A DNA stretch of 48,692 nt, taken from the NCBI GenBank assembly GCA_944376195.1, contig CALWBW010000014.1:1-48692 (forward strand), written 5' to 3'. The translations under genes and the position numbers were made by a program. Of the stretch, positions 8,371-17,504 are shown one piece after another. Source of the stretch: an uncultured Clostridia bacterium (GTDB lineage: Bacteria; Bacillota; Clostridia; Oscillospirales; QAMX01). Under the pieces are notes generated by a model. That model was given only the letters and a program-made list of their open reading frames with translations, ran no database searches and was not told the DNA's origin. How positions within the stretch are numbered: position 1 is the first letter of the stretch; the number at the start of each line of letters is the position of its first letter.

Positions 8371-8410
8371 GCCCTACAACCCCAAAATGAGGGTTGTAGG
8401 GCTCTTTTTT
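8371..8410 (+). terminator. Strong rightward terminator in invertible segment
   Basis: GCCCTACAACCC (8371-8382) and GGGTTGTAGGGC (8391-8402) form a perfect 12-bp stem with an 8-base loop, followed by TCTTTTTT. In the present orientation it stands between the recombinase and the zinc-ribbon gene. Confidence 0.88.
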
Positions 8411-8464
8411 ACTATATTTCATTTATTTGGGCATTATTTTTGCGTTTCTATTTTACGCCCATCA

Positions 8465-8484
8465 GACAAAATGTTGATTTTGTG
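8465..8484 (-). repeat. Inverted repeat right, candidate recombinase crossover site
   Basis: GACAAAAT-GTTG-ATTTTGTG is the mate of the left repeat in opposite orientation; 8465-8482 matches exactly and the central GTTG fixes the orientation. It lies 18 bases before the TTG start of the zinc-ribbon gene, just ahead of its ribosome binding site. Confidence 0.8.
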
Positions 8485-8502
8485 ACAAAGGGAAGTGGTA
8501 GA

Positions 8503-9612
8503 TTGCGCGAAACTTTGGAAGCGTTTTGTAACCGTACGAAGCGTTTTGAACTTTTGGGCGAGTGGGATATGGCGCGAAATTTTCCGTTATCTCCAACACA
8601 GATTACCTACGGTAGCAAACGCAGAGTCTGGTGGCAGTGTGAAAAAGGGCACCACTGGCAAGCCGCAGTACATAGCCGCAGCTCTGCCGGTTCCGGTTGT
8701 CCCATCTGTTCCAAAAAGGCCCCACTTCCGGGCAAAACGGATTTAGCCACGCTTTATCCTAACTTAGCAAACCAGTGGAATGTTCAAAAAAACGGCGCCC
8801 TTACCCCCGAGGAAGTACTGCCTGGCAGCCACAGGCTGGTCTGGTGGCGTTGTGAAAAGGGGCACGAATGGCAGGCGCAAGTCAAATCGCGAACTGCCGG
8901 AAATGGCTGCCCCATTTGTGCCAACCGTGAAATTCTCACGGGAGTAAACGATTTAGCAAGCCGTTTTCCCGAAATCGCCGCTGAGTGGCATCCCACGCGA
9001 AACGGCATGCTGACGCCCGCTCAGGTGGCGCCCGGTACACGCCGCAAAGTCTGGTGGCGCTGTAAAAAAGGACACGAGTGGTATGCCTCGGTTTCTTCCC
9101 GCACTCGAAATAGTGGTTGTCCTATTTGTGCCGGAAAAACTGTAGTTTCTGGAGAAAATGACTTAGCGAGCCGTTTTCCCGAAATCGCCGCCGAGTGGCA
9201 TCCCACACGAAACGGCAACCTAACCGCATGTCAAGTGGCGCCTTCCTCTAACCGCAAGGTCTGGTGGCGTTGCAGTCTTGGCCATGAGTATCTGGCTTCC
9301 ATAGGCGACCGCACCCAGCGAATGGGCGGGTGTCCTTACTGCGCCGGCCGAAAGGTGCTGCCAGGCTTTAACGACCTGGCTTCCTGTCAGCCGGAGTTGG
9401 CACGCCAATGGCATCCTACGCTGAATGGAACATTAACGCCGCAGATGGTAACCACTGGATGCCACCGAAAAGTTTGGTGGGAATGTGCGGAAGGGCATGT
9501 ATGGAAAGCCGCCGTCTATTCCCGTACCGGAGCCAAAAAATGTGGTTGTCCCATATGCGCGGGCGTTGCAAAACGGAAAACCCGGGAGCCCAGTCTTCAG
9601 CCCTTCGTTTGA
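8503..9612 (+). CDS. Zinc-ribbon/treble-clef repeat protein (DUF4379-like)
   Basis: A 369-residue protein with five tandem units. Each has a WWxCxxGHxWxA... first half, an RT..GCPxCAxK second half (CxxGH and CPxC zinc ligands), and a connecting NDLASRFPEIAAEWHPTRNG-type helix. This matches the PF14311 treble-clef family, often held to bind nucleic acid but without a settled role. Units 2-3 and 3-4 share near-identical DNA around 8943-9004 and 9155-9216. TTG 8503 follows AAAGGGA (8487-8493) and gives the usual family opening (helix, then FELLGEWD). Longer reading frames would begin inside the inverted repeat. The next gene begins 85 bases later without a clear terminator or promoter, suggesting one operon. 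Confidence 0.8.
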   Translation: MRETLEAFCNRTKRFELLGEWDMARNFPLSPTQITYGSKRRVWWQCEKGHHWQAAVHSRSSAGSGCPICSKKAPLPGKTDLATLYPNLANQWNVQKNGALTPEEVLPGSHRLVWWRCEKGHEWQAQVKSRTAGNGCPICANREILTGVNDLASRFPEIAAEWHPTRNGMLTPAQVAPGTRRKVWWRCKKGHEWYASVSSRTRNSGCPICAGKTVVSGENDLASRFPEIAAEWHPTRNGNLTACQVAPSSNRKVWWRCSLGHEYLASIGDRTQRMGGCPYCAGRKVLPGFNDLASCQPELARQWHPTLNGTLTPQMVTTGCHRKVWWECAEGHVWKAAVYSRTGAKKCGCPICAGVAKRKTREPSLQPFV

Positions 9613-9697
9613 TAAGACCTGGGGGAAAGAAAATTGAAGTTGTTTTGTCCGGTCATGAACGGCCGTTGCAAAAAAATTTTGAAAAGGAGTATGAACA

Positions 9698-12600
9698 ATG
9701 AAAAAGCGACTATTGGCGTTCGTTTTGACGTTTGCCCTGGTCATTTCCCTTCTTCCGACCACAGTTCTGGCGGTTGAGGGTGATCGAGCCGTAAACGGAA
9801 TCTACCAAAACGGCATATGGCAGCAGTCCGGTACTGGTTCCATAATCGATCCAGGAACCGGCATTGAGCTCAGCAAAACTGCCACACCGGATCCAGGTGA
9901 TCCGAACCTCTACACCATTCACATGCAGGTGAAGACCAGCACAAAAACCACGGTTACAAACCCTGATGCAGCTGCCGTGGTACTGGTCATGGACTTATCC
10001 AATTCCATGAAAACCTGTGCGGAATGCGGCAAGGATCCTGTAGAGGATCTATGGGGAAATCAGAAGTATATTCACGACGAAAGTTGCCGTTATTACAACG
10101 AGTGGGATCCTGAAGCGGAAGTTCAAAATGACCAAACTCGCCTGTACGCAGCCAAAAATGCCGCGCTCGCCTTCTTAGCAGCCTATGCCGGCGACACGGA
10201 AAATGCGAACCGGCAGCTTGCTGTTGTGGCGTTTGGTACCACTTCCAAAACGGTTCTTTCTTGGACCAATGTGGCCGGTACCAGCTCTCAGGGATACACT
10301 GCTGCCACCCGGGCAATCGACAATCTAGAGATTGGCTTTGAAAACGGGGCTGGGTGGTGGAACTCCTATTCTGACACAGGCGGTACGAACCTGGAAGCCG
10401 GCCTGCAATTGGGCGCAAATCTAATCGGCATGGACGATGTATCTCAGGTGGGATCCAAAAACGTCATCGCGCTGACCGACGGTGTGCCGACCTTCCGGAT
10501 GAGATCGTGGGCGGATCGTAATTCCACGGAGGCCCTTTGCGCAGGTGAATCTGGCGTTGACGGTAGTGGAAGCAGTGGAAGTGAAGACAACAATGACGCC
10601 GCTCAACGCGCAGCAAATGACGCGAAAACTAATGGCGCAACGCTCTATACGGTTTGCTATGGCGTAGCGAATGATCTTTGTTACGACGATGGGCCGACCA
10701 TTGGCTCGTTCCTCAGCGGCAGTATTGCATCCGCCGGCTGCGCATATAACGCAGACAATACCGCAGATTTGAATGAAGCTTTTGAAGCCATAACCGAGTC
10801 CATTACAAGCGGTATTGAAGGCGCCGGTCTCGTAGTCACCGACCCAATGGGCGAAAATATTCAGTTAGTGGCTCAACCGGCTGGTACCGAACCGCTATCT
10901 GGACAAGACGGGTTCACCTGGACATTGAGCGATCCTGAAATAAACACAGTAGACGATACCACCTATTATACATATACGTTGACGTATCAAATTCGCGTGG
11001 ATGCCAACGCGGAAGGATTTGACGAAGATGTCTATCACCCGGCGAATCAGCCCACCTATCTTACCATTCCCGGTGAAGACGGTGCCCCAGCTCAACAAAT
11101 CTATTTCCCGGTACCGGGCGTGAAAGGAACAACTTCCCGTTATACCGTCACATACCTGCCCGGTGAGCACGGTTCCCTAAGTGGAGCAGATGGTAGCGGT
11201 AGCGTAATTCATGAGGACATAAAGCACGGTGTTCCTACGCCGGACGCGCCTGCGGTTACGGCAGAGGAAGGCTACTATTTTATCGGCTGGGAGCCGACAA
11301 TTGCTCCTACTGTAACAGCGGACGCCACCTATATTGCGCAGTACGCCGCCAGAACGGAGATCACCGTCAAGGCCAAGAGTCTGACTGAAAAATATGACGG
11401 AACTCCGAAATCAGTAGATGGTTACACCATTTCTAATAATTTACCGGCGGGCTTCACCGTAGAAGGGCTTTCCGCTTCCGCCAGCGGTACAGATGCAGGT
11501 ACCTACCCTGTGGTAGTGACCGGCACGGCAGTGGTAAAGGACAGCCAAGACCGCGACGTAACATCGCAGTTCATTGTGAAGACGCAGGACGGCGAACTGG
11601 AGATTGAAAAACGCAATGTGACCCTGACCTCCGCCACTGCCCAGAAGGAATACGACGGCACACCGCTGACCAATGGTAATATTACGGTGGGCGGCGATGG
11701 ATTCGTGGAAGGCGAAGGCGCGACATACAATGTCACCGGCAGCCAGACAGTGAAGGGTTCTTCCGCCAATACATTCACTTATACGTTGAACGATGGCACA
11801 AAGGAAGAAAACTACAATATCTCAAAGACGGAAGGTACGCTGACGGTAATTGACCGTGCCGATGAGTACGAAATCACAGTGGTAGCCAAGTCGGATACCG
11901 TCACATATGACGGTAAGGAACACACGGTTTCTGAGTTTGAGACGCTCACCTTTGTAGTGAACGGACAAACCTATACAGTCTCCGGGCTGACGGCCAATGG
12001 TTCCGGTACCGATGCCGGTCCGCATACCGTTACCATCAGCGGAGATGCCAAAGTGTGGGACGTGAATCACAACGACGTCACCGATCAGTTCACTGTCAAG
12101 ACGCAGTCCGGCAAACTGGAGATTAAAAAACGCAATGTAACCCTGACCTCCGCCACTGCCCAGAAGGAATATGACGGTACACCGCTGACCAATGATGAAG
12201 TCACGGTAAGCGGCGATGGATTCGTGGAAGGCGAAGGCGCGACGTACAACGTCACCGGCAGCCAGACGCTGGTCGGAACCTCTCCCAACTATTTCACCTA
12301 TGAATTGCAGAATGGCACCAAGGCCGACAACTATAACATCACACAGGCAGAAGGCCAGCTGACTGTTACCAACCGCGATACACCGTTTGCAATTGCATTG
12401 CAGGCCAAGAGCGACACTGTTCTGTACGACGGAACAGAGCACTCGGTTGAAGGCTTCGTGACAACCACCTTTACGTTTGGCGACGCAACATTTACCGTAG
12501 AGGAGATCACTGCCAAGGCAAGTGGTACCGATGCAAAACAGTATACCACGGAAACTGATGGTACTGCAGTCGTCAAAGACGCTGACGGGCATGATGTGTC

Positions 12601-15391
12601 GACGCAATTTGCCGTAACCGTAACGCCCGGCACGCTGACCATCACGAAACGCAATGTGACCCTGACTTCCGCCGACGATACCAAGATGTATGACGGCACA
12701 CCGCTGACCAATGATGAAGTCACGGTGGACGGCGATGGATTTGTAGCAGGCGAAGGCGCAACGTACACGGTCACCGGCAGCCAGACGCTGGTCGGTGAGA
12801 GCGACAACGCGTTCACCTATGTATTGAATGCAGGCACCAAGGCCGAGAACTATGAGATCACAACCTCCTTTGGCAAATTGACCGTAACCGATCGTCCGGA
12901 AGGACATGAATTCGAGATTACCGTCAAGGCCAACAGCGGCACATTTATCTACGACGGAACTGAGAAGACTGTTTCCGGCTTTGAAACGCTGGAGTTTGAA
13001 CGCAACGGCGTAACTTTCACCGTAGAAGGCTTAATCGCCGAAGCCAGTGCAACGAATCTGGGCACCTACCCTGTGGAAGTGACCGGCAAGGCAGTGGTAA
13101 AGGACAGTCAAGGCCGCGACGTAACGTCTCAGTTTATTGTGAACACTGTACCCGGCGAACTCACAATTCTTGGCCGTCTTATCTACGACGGCAATGCACA
13201 ACAATCCGGTCTAGTAAGCAATATTCCCGAAGACAACAACTCATATGAAACAACTCGTGAGGTCGAATTAAGCAGTCAAGTACCCACGCATACCAACGTG
13301 AACGATGTGCCAGTTCTCTTCTTGGGCTGGAGCCTGACCAAGAGCAATGAAATTTTTGAAGCCGGCGAGGATTACGGAACTCTTGTAAATAAGGTAACCT
13401 TTGCCGACGCCAGCATTACGGTGTATGCTGTATGGGGATATGACCGCAATCAGGATACCATCCCCGACGCCAGGCAGGTACTGATTCAACCGGCAGATAT
13501 TACAATTTACACCGGCGGTGACGGATATATGGGAACAGTTGAGGATGAAAATGGCAACACGGTAGGCATAAACAACGATACGGGGCTACCGGAGCCCGGT
13601 TTCTATTTCACGCTTCCTTATGAGATGAATCTGGCAATTCGTGAAGCAGCCGGCACGGCTGATACTCCCGCAGATCTCTCCAGCTATTTAAAAATCACTG
13701 CGACTGCTGATCCCGGAACTGGAACGACTGAAGATAGAAGTTGGACGATCAGTCTCTATTCGGATACAAACAACAGCAGCGCCTATGGCAAGTACGTCTA
13801 CCGCTTTGCGCCCAGTGATGAGCAGAATCCCGTCCGGATGCAATTCACAGATGAAGAAGGCAACATCATTATCAGCGATGAATTTGAAATTGAAAATGCG
13901 TTGTATCAAAATTATGTGATGTCACTATACCAAGGCTCAGTTCTTGCCGACACAGTCCAAGCAGTTGTGAGCATTAATGGGCAAACAATTTCCGCACCGG
14001 TTGGCCTGGTAGACGGAGAATTGACGATTCGTGGTGTAACTGATGAGGGAAAACCGTCGGAGATTTTGCCTGATATCACCATGCCAGTTTCAAGTATTAC
14101 CGCAGTTACCGGGGAAAACGAGCCGACCTATTACATCAACGGCAGCCAGATCCCGATTCCCAATCAGGAGACTGTTCAGTTGCTGGTAGACGAGATTGTC
14201 GATGACGAAGAACAGTCTGTGCGCAATACGCTCCTGGAGCTTGCCAATGTAGAGGTTACAGACAACACAAAGACGCAGTTTAAGTACCTTGATCTTGTGG
14301 ATACCAGCAATGGTCATGTCTGGGCCACAATGGGCGCAGACGATTCTCTTACCGTTTACTGGCCTTACCCCGAAGGAACTGACCAAGATTCCTCCTTTAC
14401 ACTGCTGCATTACAAAGGACTTGACAGAGAATTTGCTATAGAGAACCTCGAAAATTCCCTTGAGGATGTCATTGTCTATTCCACTGCGGATGACGCAGAA
14501 AATAAACTGATTTGCACCGATAATGGCATCCAATTCACAGTATCCTCCTTCTCGCCATTTGCACTAATCTGGACGGTGGAAGAAGAGGAGCCGCCGTATA
14601 TTCCCCCATATATCCCACCGTACAGACCTCCGGTTGCGCCGGAACAGCCTGCGGAAACTCCCGACACCCTGAACACGGAGGATCATTATTCTTACATTGT
14701 GGGCTTTGTAGACGGAACCGTCAGACCGGACGCCAGCATTACGCGTGCCGAAGTTGCTGCCATCTTCTTCCGTCTCCTCACCGACGAGACCCGTGATCTA
14801 TATTGGTCCACAACCAACCGTTACACGGATGTCGACCCCAACGCCTGGTATAACAACGCTGTCTCCACGCTCAGCAACATGGGGATTTTGAACGGTTACG
14901 ACGATGGAACCTTCCGTCCGGGCGCCACCATCACACGTGCGGAATTCACAAAGATTGCCGTGAGCTTCTTCGATTACGCTGATTTGGAAGCAGAAGCCAC
15001 GTTCTCCGATCTTGTGGACGGCGCATGGTACGAGAGTTTCATTGCTGCCGCCGCGGAACTCGGCCTGATTGAAGGTTATGAAGGCAACGTTTTCCGCCCC
15101 GACGCTACAATTTCCCGTGCCGAAGCCTGCACCATTGTCAATCGAACGCTGGGTCGTGCGCCTGAGAAGGATCATCTGCTTCCCGATGACGAGATGATTA
15201 CCTGGCCGGATAATTCCAATAAAGACGCCTGGTATTATGCGCAGATTCAGGAAGCCACCAACAGCCACGACTATGAGTGGCAGGGCGATATTGAGCAGTG
15301 GACAGGCAAACTCAAAGAGCGCGACTGGGCTGCTCTTGAAAAAGCTTGGTCCGATGCCTATTCTGCCCCTGGCGGAGAGGTTATGGATTAA
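9698..15391 (+). CDS. Giant vWA-containing S-layer-anchored surface protein
   Basis: This 1,897-residue exported protein starts with signal peptide MKKRLLAFVLTFALVISLLP (cleavage near residue 26). A von Willebrand A domain (about 85-370) keeps the MIDAS-type DLSNS and a later ALTDG. A pilin-like beta domain (~375-465), an InlB-type repeat (~485-555) and a long array of alternating YDGT repeat modules (~555-1160) follow. Then come about 460 residues of unassigned sequence, a PPYIPPYIPPYRPP linker (~1632) and three SLH domains (~1660-1820; GFVDGTVRP, GYDDGTFRP, GYEGNVFRP). SLH domains bind pyruvylated wall polysaccharide; the vWA domain suggests adhesion. AAAAGGAG precedes ATG 9698. It probably shares the transcript of the zinc-ribbon gene and so the invertible switch. 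Confidence 0.88.
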   Translation: MKKRLLAFVLTFALVISLLPTTVLAVEGDRAVNGIYQNGIWQQSGTGSIIDPGTGIELSKTATPDPGDPNLYTIHMQVKTSTKTTVTNPDAAAVVLVMDLSNSMKTCAECGKDPVEDLWGNQKYIHDESCRYYNEWDPEAEVQNDQTRLYAAKNAALAFLAAYAGDTENANRQLAVVAFGTTSKTVLSWTNVAGTSSQGYTAATRAIDNLEIGFENGAGWWNSYSDTGGTNLEAGLQLGANLIGMDDVSQVGSKNVIALTDGVPTFRMRSWADRNSTEALCAGESGVDGSGSSGSEDNNDAAQRAANDAKTNGATLYTVCYGVANDLCYDDGPTIGSFLSGSIASAGCAYNADNTADLNEAFEAITESITSGIEGAGLVVTDPMGENIQLVAQPAGTEPLSGQDGFTWTLSDPEINTVDDTTYYTYTLTYQIRVDANAEGFDEDVYHPANQPTYLTIPGEDGAPAQQIYFPVPGVKGTTSRYTVTYLPGEHGSLSGADGSGSVIHEDIKHGVPTPDAPAVTAEEGYYFIGWEPTIAPTVTADATYIAQYAARTEITVKAKSLTEKYDGTPKSVDGYTISNNLPAGFTVEGLSASASGTDAGTYPVVVTGTAVVKDSQDRDVTSQFIVKTQDGELEIEKRNVTLTSATAQKEYDGTPLTNGNITVGGDGFVEGEGATYNVTGSQTVKGSSANTFTYTLNDGTKEENYNISKTEGTLTVIDRADEYEITVVAKSDTVTYDGKEHTVSEFETLTFVVNGQTYTVSGLTANGSGTDAGPHTVTISGDAKVWDVNHNDVTDQFTVKTQSGKLEIKKRNVTLTSATAQKEYDGTPLTNDEVTVSGDGFVEGEGATYNVTGSQTLVGTSPNYFTYELQNGTKADNYNITQAEGQLTVTNRDTPFAIALQAKSDTVLYDGTEHSVEGFVTTTFTFGDATFTVEEITAKASGTDAKQYTTETDGTAVVKDADGHDVSTQFAVTVTPGTLTITKRNVTLTSADDTKMYDGTPLTNDEVTVDGDGFVAGEGATYTVTGSQTLVGESDNAFTYVLNAGTKAENYEITTSFGKLTVTDRPEGHEFEITVKANSGTFIYDGTEKTVSGFETLEFERNGVTFTVEGLIAEASATNLGTYPVEVTGKAVVKDSQGRDVTSQFIVNTVPGELTILGRLIYDGNAQQSGLVSNIPEDNNSYETTREVELSSQVPTHTNVNDVPVLFLGWSLTKSNEIFEAGEDYGTLVNKVTFADASITVYAVWGYDRNQDTIPDARQVLIQPADITIYTGGDGYMGTVEDENGNTVGINNDTGLPEPGFYFTLPYEMNLAIREAAGTADTPADLSSYLKITATADPGTGTTEDRSWTISLYSDTNNSSAYGKYVYRFAPSDEQNPVRMQFTDEEGNIIISDEFEIENALYQNYVMSLYQGSVLADTVQAVVSINGQTISAPVGLVDGELTIRGVTDEGKPSEILPDITMPVSSITAVTGENEPTYYINGSQIPIPNQETVQLLVDEIVDDEEQSVRNTLLELANVEVTDNTKTQFKYLDLVDTSNGHVWATMGADDSLTVYWPYPEGTDQDSSFTLLHYKGLDREFAIENLENSLEDVIVYSTADDAENKLICTDNGIQFTVSSFSPFALIWTVEEEEPPYIPPYIPPYRPPVAPEQPAETPDTLNTEDHYSYIVGFVDGTVRPDASITRAEVAAIFFRLLTDETRDLYWSTTNRYTDVDPNAWYNNAVSTLSNMGILNGYDDGTFRPGATITRAEFTKIAVSFFDYADLEAEATFSDLVDGAWYESFIAAAAELGLIEGYEGNVFRPDATISRAEACTIVNRTLGRAPEKDHLLPDDEMITWPDNSNKDAWYYAQIQEATNSHDYEWQGDIEQWTGKLKERDWAALEKAWSDAYSAPGGEVMD
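11355..13175 (+). repeat. Tandem repeat array inside the surface protein gene
   Basis: Two module types alternate: A (ITVKAKS...YDGT...VKDSQGRDVTSQF, four copies) and B (RNVTLTSATAQKEYDGTPLTN..., three copies). The B modules start at 11612, 12131 and 12650, so the period is 519 bases. DNA identity between B copies is high over long runs, which would allow copy-number change by recombination. Confidence 0.85.
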
Positions 15392-15405
15392 ATTCCCCGT
15401 TTTTC

Positions 15406-15442
15406 CAGCGGCCGGAGTATGTCTCCGGCCGCTGAGTCTTTT
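15406..15442 (+). terminator. Intrinsic terminator after the surface protein gene
   Basis: CAGCGGCCGGAG (15406-15417) pairs perfectly with CTCCGGCCGCTG (15423-15434), followed by a short T-tract. It ends the zinc-ribbon/surface-protein unit. Confidence 0.8.
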
Positions 15443-15593
15443 AGAGGAAAACCGCTTTCCCTCCTTTTTATGCACAAAAGCGCTCACCGCCTTCACAAAT
15501 TGAGAGCTAGTGGGCGCTTATTTTGTGTTTTTCCTAGTTTCCGCGTATAACATCCGATAATTTCAAAATTCCCTGCTTAAAGATATCAAAGCC

Positions 15594-15638
15594 CTCGAAA
15601 AACGAAACAACCGGCACGCCGATTAAGGCGTGCCGGTT
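15594..15638 (-). terminator. Intrinsic terminator of metK
   Basis: AACCGGCACGCC (15609-15620) pairs with GGCGTGCCGGTT (15627-15638); the T-rich tract lies on the minus-strand side. The stretch 15443-15593 between the two terminators shows no gene. Confidence 0.75.
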
Positions 15639-15690
15639 ACATGCTCTCGATTGCCGCTATAACTCCATTTAAAAATGTCTCAGCCTTTTT

Positions 15691-16887
15691 TCAATGGATT
15701 CCAGCCAGTTTTTTCAATTCTTCCGTTTTGTCCGTACGTTCCCAGCTAAGATCCAAATCTGTACGGCCAAAATGACCATATGCCGCGGTCGGGGTATAAA
15801 TTGGCCGGCGGAGATCCAGCGTTTTAATGATCTCCGCGGGACGGAAATCGAATACACGCTCCACAATTTCAGCCAGCCGGTCGTCTGCAATCACGCCGGT
15901 TCCGAATGTATCCACATAAATCGACACAGGGCGCGCCACACCAATGGCATACGCCACACCAATTTCACAGCGCGCGGCAAGTCCGGCCGCCACCACATTT
16001 TTCGCAGCGTACCGCGCCATATAGGACGCACTGCGATCCACCTTCGTCGGGTCCTTTCCGGAAAAAGCACCGCCGCCATGGTGAGAGAAACCGCCATACG
16101 TATCCACAATAATCTTACGACCCGTCAGGCCGGAATCCGCTGCCGGTCCGCCCAATACAAACCGGCCCGTCGGATTGATATAATACTTGGTATGATCGTC
16201 CAGCATAGAAGCCGGAAGTACAGGCAGGATCAACTTTTCCAAAATATCGCGCCGCAGCGTTTCGATTTCCACATTTGGATCATGCTGGGTAGAAAGTACA
16301 ACTGTTTCAATCCTTACCGGCGTATCCTTTTCATCATATTCTACTGTCACCTGCGCTTTTCCATCCGGACGCAGATAAGGCAGCGCACCGGTCTTCCGCA
16401 GCTCCGCAAGCCGCCGCGTCAGCATATGCGCATAGCAGAGCGGCGCCGGCAATAATTCCGGCGTTTCCCGGCAGGCATAACCAAACATCATGCCCTGATC
16501 GCCCGCCCCTATCAGATCGGAGGCATCGGCACTGTTTTTTTTGTATTCTTCCGACGCATTCACTCCCATGGCAATATCCGGAGACTGCTCGTCAATGGAG
16601 GTCAGCACCGCACAGGATTTCGCGTCAAATCCATATTCCGGATTATCATACCCCACGCGTTCCACTGTTTTTCGTACAATTGCAGGAATATCCGTATAAC
16701 AATCCGTCGTAATTTCTCCCATTACAAAAATCACACCGGTCGTCGCCATAGTCTCACATGCCACACGGGCATTCGGATCCCGGCTGATAATAGAATCCAG
16801 AATCGCATCGGAAATCTGATCGCACAGTTTATCGGGATGGCCTTCCGTTACCGATTCAGAGGTAAAAAGCTTATGTGCCATAAACAT
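15691..16887 (-). CDS. metK: S-adenosylmethionine synthetase
   Basis: A 398-residue enzyme that makes S-adenosylmethionine from methionine and ATP. Family signatures are present: [17 protein letters not shown] at the N terminus, the [12 protein letters not shown] hexapeptide region near residue 130, and [19 protein letters not shown] near residue 270. The length is normal for bacterial MetK. AAGGAG lies 5 bases before ATG 16887; an alternative ATG at 16881 is also possible. A TTGACT/TATACT promoter at 16992-17019 gives a leader of about 100 bases with no recognisable SAM riboswitch. Confidence 0.96.
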   Translation of the reverse strand: MFMAHKLFTSESVTEGHPDKLCDQISDAILDSIISRDPNARVACETMATTGVIFVMGEITTDCYTDIPAIVRKTVERVGYDNPEYGFDAKSCAVLTSIDEQSPDIAMGVNASEEYKKNSADASDLIGAGDQGMMFGYACRETPELLPAPLCYAHMLTRRLAELRKTGALPYLRPDGKAQVTVEYDEKDTPVRIETVVLSTQHDPNVEIETLRRDILEKLILPVLPASMLDDHTKYYINPTGRFVLGGPAADSGLTGRKIIVDTYGGFSHHGGGAFSGKDPTKVDRSASYMARYAAKNVVAAGLAARCEIGVAYAIGVARPVSIYVDTFGTGVIADDRLAEIVERVFDFRPAEIIKTLDLRRPIYTPTAAYGHFGRTDLDLSWERTDKTEELKKLAGIH

Positions 16888-16991
16888 TCTGACTCCTTAG
16901 TATCATTTTGACAGACAAATATATGCGGCGGAAAACTGTCGTCCACACTTTGCGCAATCCGGCATTTCCCACCGCGTCTTACACCTATTCT

Positions 16992-17019
16992 AGTATATCA
17001 TGAATGCCAAAATAGTCAA
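16992..17019 (-). promoter_or_regulatory. metK promoter
   Basis: Minus-strand TTGACT (17019-17014), 16 bases, TATACT (16997-16992). It sits immediately downstream of spoIIID and separates metK from it. Confidence 0.65.
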
Positions 17020-17039
17020 TACAAACCGAAAAAACGATC

Positions 17040-17318
17040 TTATCCGACTGAATTTTTCTGTCTCATTCGGTTTAGATTTTCATATTTTTGTCTGGTTGCC
17101 ATTCCACCGCGAATGTGCCGTTCTTTTTTGTTCTCCAAGAGGATTTCCCGTACTTTTAAATAAAGCGTCCGGTCCATTTCCCGAAGACGATCTGTTACAT
17201 CTTTATGTACAGTACTCTTGCTGATGCCAAAGCGCTTGGCTGCCGCACGAACAGTCGACCGATTTTCTACGATATATTCCGCCAGTTCATAAACACGTTC
17301 CTCCACGTTGAACTTCAA
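17040..17318 (-). CDS. spoIIID: Sporulation transcription factor SpoIIID
   Basis: A 92-residue DNA-binding protein that, in endospore formers, switches mother-cell gene expression between sigma-E and sigma-K. The helix-turn-helix TVRAAAKRFGISKSTVHKDVTDRL and the basic C-terminal stretch ERHIRGGMATRQKY are diagnostic. The start is TTG 17318 with AGGGAG upstream, giving the usual family length; longer in-frame extensions have no family match. Its presence shows the host forms spores and fits the collagen-like genes at the left end. Confidence 0.93.
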   Translation of the reverse strand: MKFNVEERVYELAEYIVENRSTVRAAAKRFGISKSTVHKDVTDRLREMDRTLYLKVREILLENKKERHIRGGMATRQKYENLNRMRQKNSVG

Positions 17319-17410
17319 AAAACACCACTCCCTGCATTTAAAGCCGTAATGTACTATATGCAGGATCACGGAAGCGTTATGTATTCCGCGCCTTTTCTCT
17401 CTCGAACGCG

Positions 17411-17447
17411 TAAAAAAATATCCTGCTCCAATTGGGAGCAGGATATT
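17411..17447 (-). terminator. Intrinsic terminator of the MutS-like gene pair
   Basis: AATATCCTGCTCC (17417-17429) pairs with GGAGCAGGATATT (17435-17447); on the minus strand a seven-T run follows. Confidence 0.85.
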
Positions 17448-17504
17448 CCTCTTGCTTTTGCTCATGCTACCAGCTTAAAAAATTTCGTTTCTTCTCACGC
17501 CTTT

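Larger units (their letters stand above)
8222..8464. other. Candidate invertible promoter segment (OFF orientation)
   Basis: This 243-bp segment lies between the inverted repeats and has no gene. It contains one good promoter facing left (8269-8297), a leftward terminator-like hairpin (8321-8360) and a strong rightward terminator (8371-8410). As drawn, the promoter points into the 3' end of the recombinase and the rightward terminator blocks the zinc-ribbon gene. Mirroring the segment puts the -35/-10 boxes at about 8389-8394 and 8412-8417 facing right, with the former leftward hairpin now upstream as an insulator. Two direct repeats beginning TCCCAGTA (8220 and 8245) next to the left site could be accessory protein sites. 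Inversion is inferred, not observed. Confidence 0.68.

Noticed and set aside
8202..8484. Reading the inverted repeats as ends of an integrated mobile element
   Set aside because: The recombinase lies outside the repeats, no target duplication or cargo is seen, and the segment holds only a promoter and terminators, which fits a switch better.
11503..12907. Long minus-strand frames inside the surface-protein gene
   Set aside because: They follow the tandem repeat period and have no ribosome site or family match; the plus-strand protein explains the sequence.
16888..16991. SAM riboswitch in the metK leader
   Set aside because: The leader is about 100 bases with no SAM-I type conserved core or terminator, so no riboswitch is claimed.
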